Shown here one piece after another: positions 1 to 9,700 of a stretch of 64,000 nt of DNA. A program made the position numbers and the translations under genes. This DNA comes from Flavobacteriaceae bacterium UBA3356. GTDB taxonomy: Bacteria; Bacteroidota; Bacteroidia; Flavobacteriales; Flavobacteriaceae. The notes below the pieces were generated by a model. The model worked only from the letters and a program-made list of their open reading frames with translations. It was not told the origin of the DNA and did no database searches. Each line of letters begins with the position of its first letter. Positions within the stretch are counted from its first letter, which is position 1. Location: contig DEQW01000003.1 in NCBI GenBank assembly GCA_002360635.1, forward strand, positions 270,966 through 334,965, written 5' to 3'.

Positions 1-3000
1 TTCAAATTTGCCGGTATCGTTGTGCAGCATTTTTGGTTTTTCATCGTGGTTAGGCGTTATCAAACCAAGTTCGATAAACAGTTGGCAACCGTTGCAAACT
101 CCTAGTGAAAGTGTGTCGTCTTTTGCAAAGAAGTCTTTTAGCGCTTTATTAGCTTTTTCATTGTATAAAAAGGCTCCAGCCCAACCTTTGGCGCTTCCCA
201 GCACGTCACTGTTTGAGAATCCACCAACAGCGGCAATAAATTTAATATCTTCTAGTGTTTCACGACCTTCAATTAAATCGGTCATGTGCACGTCTTTTAC
301 ATCAAATCCGGCCAAGTACATAGCATTTGCCATTTCACGTTCACTATTACTTCCTTTTTCGCGTAAAATAGCGGCTTTAATTCTCGGTTTTTCTGAAGAG
401 ATTTTCGGTAACTTTCCATCAAATTGCTTCGGAAATGTAAACTGAAGCGGTTGTTTTTTATAATTATGAAAACGTTCTTGCGCTTTAACTTTTCCGCTTT
501 GTTTTTCATCTAATAAATGCGAAGTGGTATACCACACATCGCGCATTTCAGGAATATTAAAGCTCAACGGATTATCGTTGAATTTAATCTCTAAAGTTTC
601 AGAATCTGTAACCGATCCAATTTTAATAAAATCAACGTTTGCTGAAGTGAAAGCTTCTTCAATAGCATTATCTTCGGAGGCTTGAACAACAACACCGCAG
701 TTTTCAGAGAATAAAATTTTCACGATATCATCTCCCAAGTCTGAAAGATTTAAATTAGCTCCCAAATTAGTATCGGCAAAACACATTTCCAATAATGTAG
801 TAATCAATCCACCTGAAGCTACATCGTGACCTGCGGTAATTTTTCCTTCAGAAATTAAGTTTTGAAGGGTGTTGAAAACGGTTTTCACATAGTCAGCGCT
901 TTTAACCGTAGGGACTTCATTACCAACAGTGTTTAAAATTTGCGCAAAGGACGAACCGCCTAATTTAAAATCGTCTTGTGAAAGATTGATGTAATAGATG
1001 CTTCCGGCATTTTTCTGAAGAACCGGTTCAACTGTTTTTTTAATATCCTTACAATGTCCAGCTGCCGAAATAATAACCGTTCCCGGTGAAATAACTTCTT
1101 CATTTTTATATTTCTGTTTCATGGAAAGCGAATCTTTTCCAGTAGGGACGTTAATTCCTAAATCGATAGCAAATTCTGAAACCCCTTGCACCGCTTGGTA
1201 TAATCGGGCATCTTCACCTTCATTATTGCAAGGCCACATCCAGTTGGCAGAAAGTGATACGCTTTTTAATCCTTCTTCTAACGGTGCCCAAACAATATTG
1301 GTAAGCGCTTCGGTAATAGAGTTACGGGAACCTGCAACAGGATCTACAAGACCTGAGATAGGTGAGTGGCCAATAGAAGTTGCAACTCCTTCTTTTCCGT
1401 TATAGTCTAAAGCCATAACTCCGCAATTATTTAAAGGCAATTGTAGTGGCCCAGCACATTGTTGTTTGGCTACTTTTCCGCCTACACAGCGGTCAACTTT
1501 ATTAGTAAGCCAATCTTTACATCCGACAGCCTCCAACTGTAAAACTTGTTCTAAATACCCTTTTATTTCGGCTGAAACATATCTAGGGTCTTTATAATTT
1601 CTAGTTACTGTCTTATCTTTTAAAACTGTTTTTGGTGAACTGCCAAACATATCGGCTAGTTCAAAATCCATTGGTTTTTCGCCAGTAGTTTTACTTTCGA
1701 AAGTAAAGCGGTAATCGCCAGTAACATCACCAACTTCGTACATAGGTGAGCGCTCTCTATCTGAAACGCGTTTAAGTTTTTCAATGTCTTGATCCCCAAT
1801 TACAAGTCCCATTCGTTCTTGCGATTCGTTACCAATAATTTCTTTAGCTGAAAGCGTAGGGTCACCAACAGGTAATTTGTCTAAATCTATTTTACCACCG
1901 GTTTCTTCTACCAATTCACTAAGACAGTTGAGGTGACCACCTGCTCCGTGATCGTGAATAGAAACAATAGGGTTAGTTTCACTTTCTACCATTCCACGAA
2001 CTGCATTGGCAGCTCTTTTTTGCATTTCAGGATTACTTCGTTGAATGGCGTTTAATTCAATTCCACTTTCAAAAGCTCCAGTATCTGCTGAAGAAACCGC
2101 AGCTCCACCCATACCAATTCGGTAGTTTTCACCGCCTAGGATTACTATTTTATCACCTTTTTTAGGAATATCTTTTAGGGCTTGATTGGCTTTTCCGTAG
2201 CCTACACCACCAGCAAGCATAATAACTTTGTCGAAACCTAGCTTACGTGCTTCTTCTTCGTGCTCAAAAGTCAATACTGAACCGGCAATCAAAGGTTGAC
2301 CAAATTTATTTCCAAAATCTGAAGCTCCATTACTAGCTTTAATAAGAATATCTAAAGGCGTTTGGTAGAGCCAATCACGTTCTTTTACTGCTTTTTCCCA
2401 AGGACGGGAATCGTTTAAACGAGAATAGGAAGTCATATACACCGCAGTTCCGGCTAATGGTAACGATCCTTTTCCGCCTGCTAATCGATCTCTAATTTCA
2501 CCACCACTTCCGGTTGCAGCACCGTTAAAGGGCTCGACCGTAGTAGGAAAGTTATGCGTTTCAGCTTTAATGGAAATAACACTGTCAAATTCAGAGTTTT
2601 GATAAAAATCGGGCTTATCTGCAGATTTAGGTGCAAATTGTATGGCTTTCGGGCCTTTTACAAAAGCAACATTATCTTTATAAGCCGAAACAATGGTATT
2701 CGGATTTTTTTCAGAAGTTTTTTTAATCATTTTAAAAAGAGAAGAAGGCATCTCTTTTCCATCAATTTCAAACGTGCCATTAAATATTTTATGACGGCAA
2801 TGCTCACTATTTACTTGACTGAACCCAAAAACTTCACTATCGGTTAATTTTCGGTTTAATTTAGTAGATAGATTTTCTAAATAAACAACTTCTTCTTTGT
2901 TAAGTGCTAAGCCTTCAGCTTCATTAAAAGCAGCAATATCATCAATTTCCTTAATTGCTTCCGGTTCAATATCGATTGTGAAAATATCTTGATCTAGATT

Positions 3001-3309
3001 GTTGTATTTTTGAGACAACATTGGGTCGTACTCAGAAAAATCATCGGCAACCTTAGTAAATTCTTCAATACGAACAATGCCTTCAAGGCCCATATTTTGG
3101 GTTATTTCAACAGCGTTTGTGCTCCATGGTGTAATCATGGCTGCCCTGGGGCCTATGAAGGTGCCTTTATATTTTTCAGAAGGTTTTAAAGCTGAGGTAC
3201 TGTCTATTGCAAAAAGCCATTGTAGCTTCTTAATAGTGCTTTCAGAAAGTTTTTTGTTGGTTTGAACCGCAAAAGTGGTATTGTTTGGAGCAGAAAAATA
3301 ATGAATCAT
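1..3309 (-). CDS. purL: Phosphoribosylformylglycinamidine synthase, large single-chain type (3' end outside window)
   Basis: This is the fourth step of de novo purine synthesis: FGAR plus glutamine and ATP gives FGAM in the cytoplasm. The reading frame is open from an ATG at 3309 (MIHYFSAPNNTTFAV) to the left edge, 1103 codons, and the family is about 1220 residues, so about 120 C-terminal residues are missing from the window. The order seen is an N-terminal PurS-like part, the synthetase (AIRS-type) halves, and the beginning of a C-terminal class I glutaminase with GGFSNSDVLGSAKGWAGAF followed by the nucleophile-cysteine motif LGVCNGCQ near residue 1065. The glutaminase His/Glu pair would lie beyond the edge. 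It is transcribed divergently from the secreted nuclease at 3510. Identification is firm. Confidence 0.95.
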   Translation of the reverse strand, partial: MIHYFSAPNNTTFAVQTNKKLSESTIKKLQWLFAIDSTSALKPSEKYKGTFIGPRAAMITPWSTNAVEITQNMGLEGIVRIEEFTKVADDFSEYDPMLSQKYNNLDQDIFTIDIEPEAIKEIDDIAAFNEAEGLALNKEEVVYLENLSTKLNRKLTDSEVFGFSQVNSEHCRHKIFNGTFEIDGKEMPSSLFKMIKKTSEKNPNTIVSAYKDNVAFVKGPKAIQFAPKSADKPDFYQNSEFDSVISIKAETHNFPTTVEPFNGAATGSGGEIRDRLAGGKGSLPLAGTAVYMTSYSRLNDSRPWEKAVKERDWLYQTPLDILIKASNGASDFGNKFGQPLIAGSVLTFEHEEEARKLGFDKVIMLAGGVGYGKANQALKDIPKKGDKIVILGGENYRIGMGGAAVSSADTGAFESGIELNAIQRSNPEMQKRAANAVRGMVESETNPIVSIHDHGAGGHLNCLSELVEETGGKIDLDKLPVGDPTLSAKEIIGNESQERMGLVIGDQDIEKLKRVSDRERSPMYEVGDVTGDYRFTFESKTTGEKPMDFELADMFGSSPKTVLKDKTVTRNYKDPRYVSAEIKGYLEQVLQLEAVGCKDWLTNKVDRCVGGKVAKQQCAGPLQLPLNNCGVMALDYNGKEGVATSIGHSPISGLVDPVAGSRNSITEALTNIVWAPLEEGLKSVSLSANWMWPCNNEGEDARLYQAVQGVSEFAIDLGINVPTGKDSLSMKQKYKNEEVISPGTVIISAAGHCKDIKKTVEPVLQKNAGSIYYINLSQDDFKLGGSSFAQILNTVGNEVPTVKSADYVKTVFNTLQNLISEGKITAGHDVASGGLITTLLEMCFADTNLGANLNLSDLGDDIVKILFSENCGVVVQASEDNAIEEAFTSANVDFIKIGSVTDSETLEIKFNDNPLSFNIPEMRDVWYTTSHLLDEKQSGKVKAQERFHNYKKQPLQFTFPKQFDGKLPKISSEKPRIKAAILREKGSNSEREMANAMYLAGFDVKDVHMTDLIEGRETLEDIKFIAAVGGFSNSDVLGSAKGWAGAFLYNEKANKALKDFFAKDDTLSLGVCNGCQLFIELGLITPNHDEKPKMLHNDTGKFE

Positions 3310-3509
3310 TGTGCTGTTGTATTGTTCCGTTTTTAAAAGCTACAAATTTACAGTAATTCTTGGGAAAGTTCGTTACATTTTCAATGTGTTATGCACAGCT
3401 TTTTCAACTATATTTTTTAAATATCTGTTCATTCTATAATTATTACCTTGGGTAAGTCTAGTTTCTTGTTGTTAAGGAATTTGTATTTTTATCTCATTAT
3501 TTAAATTTT

Positions 3510-5471
3510 ATGAAACATTTTTTCTCTTTTTTCATCTTTTTATTTTGTTGTCTCTCTTTATCTGCTCAAATTGTTATCAATGAGTTTGATACCGATACAG
3601 ACGGCCAAGATTTTGAAGAATTTGTTGAGTTGAAATCAGATGTGCCTAATACAAATTTAGACGGTTATGTTTTGGTTTTTTTCAATGGTTCGGAAAGTGG
3701 GGCAGACAGTAGTTATCTGGCTTTCGATTTAGATGGTTTTTCAACTGATGTAAACGGAATATTAGTTGTTGGCAGCAGTAATGTTTCACCAGTTCCAGAG
3801 TTTTTAATTCCGCCAGCCATTATTCAAAATGGTGCTGATGCTGTTGCTGTTTATCAAGGAAGTGCTGATGATTTTCCAGAGGGCACTTTGGCAACTACTG
3901 CTAATTTAATCGATGCTTTAGTGTACGACACTAATGATGCAGACGATACAGTATTATTGAGTTTATTAGGTTTGACCGAGCAAATTAATGAAGATGAAAA
4001 TGGAAACCAAACGACAGAATCTATTCAAAGAAATAACGATGGTAGCTACACAGTAACTACGCCCACCCCAGGTGTATTAAATGATGGAAGTGGAGTCGAC
4101 CTAAACGGAGTTTCCTTTACTGTAGATCAACAAGAATATAGCGAAGGGGATACCATGACAATTACCTTCACTACGGAAGAAGCTGTGTCGAGTGATTTAA
4201 ATTTTAACTTTACATTAGAGAACGAAACCTTTACAACCGATGACTACGCAGGAAACACCTCTGTTTTTATTGCTACAGGAACTAATGAGGCAAGTATTCA
4301 AATTCAATTTGTAGAAGATGGAGTAAATGATGGAGATGAGTTTGCCGAAATAGATATACAAACATTACCGCAGGAATATAACCGGCTTACCGATAATGTA
4401 GAAGTATTGGTAATAGACTTAGATTTTACAGTTGCTCAATGGGGCACGCCATTAGACCCAACATATGGTTTTGTTGAAAGTACAGAGCCAGAAGATTATT
4501 ACAATTCAATTGGCGGATTGGCAGATAATGAATTGCGTCAAGCGATACAGGATGTAGTTGCAGATCCCGAAACAGTGCGCACACAAACCTACGCCGACGC
4601 CATTGATATTTTAAAAAGTGCCGATCAAAGCCCTGAAAATAGCAACGAAGTTTGGTTGTTATATACTGAACAATCCCGCCCAAAAATCGACTTTCAAAAT
4701 TTAGGAGGAAGTAACATAGGTAAATGGAACAGAGAACATACGTATCCCCGCTCTCGAGGTGGTTTTTATGAACTGGAAGAAGATGAAGTCGCCGATGGAA
4801 TGAATATTTTCATTGAAACCAATGCAGATTCACTTCGTCACGGAATTTCTGATGCGCACGGGCTACGTGCAGCAGACGGACCAGAAAACAGTTCAAGAGG
4901 AAATCAAGATTATGGCGAATACAGTGGGCCCACTGGAAATTTGGGAAGTTTTAAGGGCGATGTAGCCCGAGCTGTACTTTTTATGGCTGTTCGTTACAAC
5001 GACCTTGAAGTTGTAAATGGTGATCCCGAAAATACAACAGTAGGTGAGTTGGGTGATTTGCAAACCTTATTAGAGTGGCACCGAAATGATCCACCCGACG
5101 ATTTTGAAATGAACCGTAACAATATTGTTTACACTTGGCAAAGAAACAGGAACCCTTTTATAGACCGCCCTATTTTGGTAGAACATCTATGGGGAAATAT
5201 GCAGGGTGAAATATATTACCCTCCACTTTCAATTGAAGAAAATAACAGACCTGAAATTGTATTGTACCCAAACCCGGTTTCTGAAATACTGAATATTGAT
5301 GGAGTTTCCGGTAAAACTGAAATCAATATTTTTTCGATAAACGGGGAAGAAGTGTTAAATAAAACAATTTTTCAAAATACTTTTTTACAGTTGCCATTTC
5401 AGTCAGGTATTTATATTGTGGTTTTGGTAACAAATAAACGTACACGTGTAAAACGGATAGTTATTGAATAG
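3510..5471 (+). CDS. Secreted endonuclease I family protein with T9SS sorting domain
   Basis: The 653-residue protein is predicted to be an extracellular nuclease. Residues 1-19 form a signal peptide ending SLSAQ. A lamin-tail-like beta domain follows (IVINEFDTDTDGQDFEEFVEL), then a Calx-beta-like region at about 198-300. The endonuclease I domain lies at about 320-565, with NREHTYPRSR near residue 407, DAHGLRAAD, SRGNQDYG, GDVARAVLF and RNPFIDRP, the usual landmarks of this His-Me finger family. The C-terminal 70 residues (LYPNPVSEILNI to VKRIVIE) are a type A T9SS sorting domain, so export across the outer membrane is expected. The smaller protein encoded at 8655-9692 has the same nuclease domain without the N-terminal modules. 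The substrate (extracellular DNA or RNA) is inferred from the family. Confidence 0.88.
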   Translation: MKHFFSFFIFLFCCLSLSAQIVINEFDTDTDGQDFEEFVELKSDVPNTNLDGYVLVFFNGSESGADSSYLAFDLDGFSTDVNGILVVGSSNVSPVPEFLIPPAIIQNGADAVAVYQGSADDFPEGTLATTANLIDALVYDTNDADDTVLLSLLGLTEQINEDENGNQTTESIQRNNDGSYTVTTPTPGVLNDGSGVDLNGVSFTVDQQEYSEGDTMTITFTTEEAVSSDLNFNFTLENETFTTDDYAGNTSVFIATGTNEASIQIQFVEDGVNDGDEFAEIDIQTLPQEYNRLTDNVEVLVIDLDFTVAQWGTPLDPTYGFVESTEPEDYYNSIGGLADNELRQAIQDVVADPETVRTQTYADAIDILKSADQSPENSNEVWLLYTEQSRPKIDFQNLGGSNIGKWNREHTYPRSRGGFYELEEDEVADGMNIFIETNADSLRHGISDAHGLRAADGPENSSRGNQDYGEYSGPTGNLGSFKGDVARAVLFMAVRYNDLEVVNGDPENTTVGELGDLQTLLEWHRNDPPDDFEMNRNNIVYTWQRNRNPFIDRPILVEHLWGNMQGEIYYPPLSIEENNRPEIVLYPNPVSEILNIDGVSGKTEINIFSINGEEVLNKTIFQNTFLQLPFQSGIYIVVLVTNKRTRVKRIVIE

Positions 5472-5656
5472 AGCCCCTTCTGTATAAATTACAATCTGTA
5501 AAAGACATCACTTTTTTTAAATACAAATTATTGACTATATTATAGTTATAACTATAAAATTTTGGTGTATAACTTGTATTCCTATTGAATTAGTAGGTTT
5601 TTAAAGCCCTTTTTTTGTAGTATATTGCACAAACTACTAATATTAATTAAAAAAGT

Positions 5657-8575
5657 ATGAAAAAGAACTATTTATTATTTACGCTCAGCTTATTGTGCTT
5701 TGCAGCGGTATTTGGACAGGATAAGCTTCCACCAACCGAAGTTATAACAGGTACTTTTATAGGTAAGACACAACCTTTAAGAGACTTCCCAACTTTTAAG
5801 CCAAGTGCTTTAAATGGTGAAAGTACTGAAGTTATGGTCCCCAATGATTCCAGGACAGCCATGGAATATGTTGAGACAACTACAGTTATAAACAATTTGC
5901 AAACTGAAAAAGGAAAAATCATTACCCAACCTATTGAAGAAAATTTTGTTGGAGCATCAAACTCTGAATCAGGGTTTTTCCCTCCTGATCCAACTGGAGC
6001 GGTAGGACCTGATCACTATGTTCATTCAGTAAATTCAATTGTAAAGATTTTCGATAAAGCAGGAAACTTAGAAGTAGGACCTGTAAGCCTTAGTGCCTTT
6101 TTAGGTATTAACAGTAACGCAGGAGATCCTATAGTTCTTTATGACCAGTTGGCAGATCGATGGGTGGTTAGTGAATTTGGTTCATTGAACAACTCATTAG
6201 CAATTGGTGTTTCTGAAACAAATGATCCTGCAGGAGCCTATAATGTATACCAATATGTATTTAGTGGTTTTCCAGATTACCCAAAATACGGAGTATGGCA
6301 CGATGGATATTATGGTACTGTAAACCTTAATGGGCAAACCACTCAGGCATTTGTTATGGACCGTGCTGAAATGTTAGCAGGGGCGGCAGATCCACAAATT
6401 CAAATATTTAACCTGCCACAAATTGTAGTAAACCCTAATCAAGTAAAGAGTCCAGGGGCCGTAAGCTTGTTGGGTACAAGTGTAGATACTTCTGCACCAG
6501 GTTATATTACGTACCTTCAAGATGACGGATGGACAAGCCAGATTACATTCGACCACTTAAAAATCTGGGAGATTGATGTAGATTGGGACAATCCAAACAA
6601 CTCTACCGTATCTCAACCTTTAGAATTACCAACAGACCCTTTTGATGCTGGAGAGCTTTTTGGAAATGGGAACGGTGCAATACGTCAACCAGGAACCAGT
6701 CAGCGATTGGCAGGACATGGAGGAATTATTTCTTTTCCAACCTATTATAGAAGTTTTGCAGATCACAATTCTTGGTTAATTACCTTCAATACTTTTATAG
6801 ATGCAAATGAAACAGGAGGTATTCGTTGGATAGAATTGAGAAATGACGATGTGAGTGATTGGAGCATTTTCCAAGAAGGAACGTACTCTATTGCGGACGG
6901 TAATAGCCGTTTAATGAGTAGTGCCTCAATGGATGCTGCTGGTAATATAGCGATGGGATATACAACCGCTAGCGAAAACTTAGCAGTTTCTTTACGCTAT
7001 ACAGGAAGATTTGACGGTGATCCACTAGGAGAAATGACAGTTGCAGAAACAGTGATTATTGATGGACCGGGTGTTAGAACGAATAGTAATAGATATGGTG
7101 ATTATTCGCACATGTCTATAGATCCGAACAATTTTACATTTTGGTTCACTTCAGATTATTTTTCTTCTAATAACTTTTGGGCTACACAAGTAGCATCGTT
7201 TTCCTTAAGTGGAGGCTTTGCTGCAGATATAGGTGCAATCTCCATTGATGAACCAAATGATGGTGTTCTAACAGCTAACGAAGCTGTAGAAGTTACAATT
7301 AGGAATTTTGGTACTACAGCTCAAAGTGGTTTTCCAGTAGAGCTTTATTTAGATGGAAATTTAGAAGCAACTGAAATCTTTTCAGGAACAATAAATGCTG
7401 GTGAAACAGGTACTTATTCATTTAATCAAACATTAGACCTTTCAAACACACCAGAAACATATACTATTGAAGTAGTTACAGACTTATCAGGAGATGAATT
7501 TGAACCAAACAATTCAGTTTCTAAAGAAGTTAACAGTTTACTTGCTTTAGATGTTGGAGCAGTAGCTATTACTTCTCCAGAAACAGGAACAGGCTTAGGG
7601 ATGCAAACCGTAAGCATTGAAATTGAAAATTTTGGTGGCAACCCACAATCTAATTTTGATGTTCAATATAGTCTTGATGGTGGCACTCCTGTAGTTGAAG
7701 CCTTTGCGGGAACTGTTAACCCTGGTGAAATTGTTAGTTACGATTTTACCCAGCAAGCAAACTTTACAGAGCTGAAAGAATATGAAATTACAGCTTCCAC
7801 GGCTTTGTCTGGAGATTTAGAGCCTGCAAACGACAGTTTTACCATAACGATAGAAAACCTAATATGCCAGCCTAGTTTAAACTGTGAGCTTGGAGACGGG
7901 TTACAGTTAGTTTCCATTGCAGAAATCAACAACGTTTCAGGATGTGAAGGTTACGCCGATTTTAGGAATCAAATAGCTAATTTAGGTGCAGGAAGTACTA
8001 ATGATATTACTTTTACCACTGGTTTTGGAAGACAAAACGTAAAGGTTTGGGTTGATCTTAATGACGATTTTAGTTTTACTGCCGATGAAGTAGTAGTGCC
8101 TAATTTTGTAATTGCACCTGGAGAGGGAGCAGGTTCATATACAGAAACTGTAGATCTAATTTTACCTTCAAATGCTCCCCTTGGAGAACATATTATGAGA
8201 GTTAAAACTAGAAGAGGAACACCTGTGCCTGATGCCTGTGGAGATATAGGTTTTGGAGAAGTAGAAGATTATACAGTAAACATTGGTGAGTTAGGTGTAA
8301 ACGATTATGAAATTTCTAACTCTGATTTTATAGTAACTACCTTAGGAAACAATAAATTTGATGTTTCTTTAAAAACATCTTTCGACGGAGGTGTTTTCTT
8401 AGGAGTTTACAATACGTTAGGACAAGAAGTTGCTTTTAACAAAGCGGTTTCTAAAGAAGGCGATGCTTATAAAGTAACGTTGGATATGTCAAATATGTCT
8501 AGTGGGGTTTATTTACTTAAAATGGGTGGACAAACTACTACAAGCTACAAAACGGGACGTATTATAGTTGAGTAA
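5657..8575 (+). CDS. Large secreted GEVED-domain protein with T9SS sorting domain
   Basis: The 972-residue protein has a signal peptide (about 1-20, ending AVFGQ). The first half, about 90-510, opens with FFPPDPTGAVGPDHYVHSVN, a signature of secreted flavobacterial proteins of unknown enzymatic role, and looks like a repeated beta structure. Two CARDB-like beta domains follow at about 525-620 and 630-730 (GAISIDEPNDGVLTANEAVEV and GAVAITSPETGTGLGMQTVSI openings). A GEVED domain ends with FGEVEDYTVNIGE near residue 866. The last 85 residues are a T9SS sorting domain (GVYLLKMGGQ to GRIIVE). A surface or extracellular role such as adhesion or polymer binding is inferred; no catalytic motif was recognised. 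A strong terminator follows the stop. Confidence 0.8.
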   Translation: MKKNYLLFTLSLLCFAAVFGQDKLPPTEVITGTFIGKTQPLRDFPTFKPSALNGESTEVMVPNDSRTAMEYVETTTVINNLQTEKGKIITQPIEENFVGASNSESGFFPPDPTGAVGPDHYVHSVNSIVKIFDKAGNLEVGPVSLSAFLGINSNAGDPIVLYDQLADRWVVSEFGSLNNSLAIGVSETNDPAGAYNVYQYVFSGFPDYPKYGVWHDGYYGTVNLNGQTTQAFVMDRAEMLAGAADPQIQIFNLPQIVVNPNQVKSPGAVSLLGTSVDTSAPGYITYLQDDGWTSQITFDHLKIWEIDVDWDNPNNSTVSQPLELPTDPFDAGELFGNGNGAIRQPGTSQRLAGHGGIISFPTYYRSFADHNSWLITFNTFIDANETGGIRWIELRNDDVSDWSIFQEGTYSIADGNSRLMSSASMDAAGNIAMGYTTASENLAVSLRYTGRFDGDPLGEMTVAETVIIDGPGVRTNSNRYGDYSHMSIDPNNFTFWFTSDYFSSNNFWATQVASFSLSGGFAADIGAISIDEPNDGVLTANEAVEVTIRNFGTTAQSGFPVELYLDGNLEATEIFSGTINAGETGTYSFNQTLDLSNTPETYTIEVVTDLSGDEFEPNNSVSKEVNSLLALDVGAVAITSPETGTGLGMQTVSIEIENFGGNPQSNFDVQYSLDGGTPVVEAFAGTVNPGEIVSYDFTQQANFTELKEYEITASTALSGDLEPANDSFTITIENLICQPSLNCELGDGLQLVSIAEINNVSGCEGYADFRNQIANLGAGSTNDITFTTGFGRQNVKVWVDLNDDFSFTADEVVVPNFVIAPGEGAGSYTETVDLILPSNAPLGEHIMRVKTRRGTPVPDACGDIGFGEVEDYTVNIGELGVNDYEISNSDFIVTTLGNNKFDVSLKTSFDGGVFLGVYNTLGQEVAFNKAVSKEGDAYKVTLDMSNMSSGVYLLKMGGQTTTSYKTGRIIVE

Positions 8576-8600
8576 TTAACAAATAGGTTTTTATAAAAAA

Positions 8601-8629
8601 AGCGTCCTGATAATTCAGGACGCTTTTTA
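8601..8629. terminator. Bidirectional intrinsic terminator
   Basis: A perfect 10-bp inverted repeat (8601-8610 and 8615-8624, AGCGTCCTGA / TCAGGACGCT) with a 4-nt loop has an A-run on the left and a T-run on the right. It sits between convergent genes ending at 8575 and 8655 and can serve both. Confidence 0.9.
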
Positions 8630-8654
8630 ATTTTAAATACTTTAAGGAACTTTT

Positions 8655-9692
8655 TTATTCTACGATAATTTTTTTAACAATTCTACTCTTTGAAGCAACA
8701 ACCTCTAAAAGGTATAAACCATCACTAAAACCTGAAACATCTATAAAGCCCGTGGCTTTTTGTTGAGAAATCTTTCTGCCCATCATATCATAAAGTTTAT
8801 AACTTTCAGCTTTAAAAGCTGAAGTCGATTGTACCCAAACTTTTTCCGAAGTAGGGTTAGGATATAGTTGCAAGGTATTTGCTAAATAATCACCTGAAGA
8901 TAATAAACCCCAGCGATCTTCAGCTTGAGGACCTCCCCAGATTATAGTAGCTAGTATAGGATTGTCAATAAAAGGGTTTCTATTACCGTACTCATCTTCT
9001 AAGTAAGGGTTACGTTGATCTTCTAATTCACTTACCGGGTCATCAGCATTCCATTGTAAAAATAATTGAAGCATATCGGTAGTGCCCTGTGTTGAGCCAT
9101 TACCTACTAAAGAAGGCAAACAACGATCACCGTAGCGCGTGTACATATACATCATGATGCGGGCAACGTCACCTTTCCATTCATCGCCAGGGTACCAAGC
9201 ATCTCCACTTACAGTACCGGCATTTCCGTTTCCAGTAGCAAATTTCTTGTTTCCTCTGTTTCCGTTAGCTTGTACATCAGATGGCCGTAAATTATGTGGA
9301 TCGGCCCCAATGCCTGTTGTATTATTACCGTTATTTGGCATAGCTGGATTGGCCAATGAACGCGGAAACGTATGTTCACGGTTGTATTCACAATTTCCAC
9401 CTCCAAAATCATTTTTATCCCGACTTCGGTCTGTAGTGCAATTGCCGTCATTGTCGTTGTAACCGTAAATAAGCAACACATTCGAGGTGTTTTCAGGGTC
9501 TTCGTCCGTTATTTTTACCACGTCCCTTATGTCACCGTAGGTAAAGGTGTCGTTGTTAATGTCAATTTTGTTTTGAAGTTCAATGTATAAATCTTGACCA
9601 GTTAGAGAAAGATTTACATCATCATAATACGGTTGCTGTGCTAAAGCAAGTTGAACAAACAATAAAACTGGGAGTAGTAAAAATTTATTCAT
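8655..9692 (-). CDS. Secreted endonuclease I family protein with T9SS sorting domain
   Basis: The 345-residue protein has a signal peptide (1-18, ending LALAQ). The nuclease domain at about 20-260 carries YNREHTFPRSL, DPHNLRPSD, NGNRGNKKF, GDVARIMMYMYTRYGD and RNPFIDNPILATIIWG, the endonuclease I signatures. The final 70 residues (LYPNPTSEKVWVQ to VKKIIVE) form a T9SS sorting domain. It probably degrades nucleic acid outside the cell. It shares the nuclease core with the protein at 3510-5471 but lacks the extra beta modules, so the two are paralogues rather than a simple tandem copy. It lies 8 bp downstream of the RNA methyltransferase gene on the same strand. Confidence 0.88.
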   Translation of the reverse strand: MNKFLLLPVLLFVQLALAQQPYYDDVNLSLTGQDLYIELQNKIDINNDTFTYGDIRDVVKITDEDPENTSNVLLIYGYNDNDGNCTTDRSRDKNDFGGGNCEYNREHTFPRSLANPAMPNNGNNTTGIGADPHNLRPSDVQANGNRGNKKFATGNGNAGTVSGDAWYPGDEWKGDVARIMMYMYTRYGDRCLPSLVGNGSTQGTTDMLQLFLQWNADDPVSELEDQRNPYLEDEYGNRNPFIDNPILATIIWGGPQAEDRWGLLSSGDYLANTLQLYPNPTSEKVWVQSTSAFKAESYKLYDMMGRKISQQKATGFIDVSGFSDGLYLLEVVASKSRIVKKIIVE

Positions 9693-9700
9693 TTTGTTAA

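Noticed and set aside
8..445. Plus-strand open frames under purL (also 1121-1405, 2554-2847, 3077-3265)
   Set aside because: They lie antisense to a continuous, motif-rich purL reading frame and show no independent coding signs.
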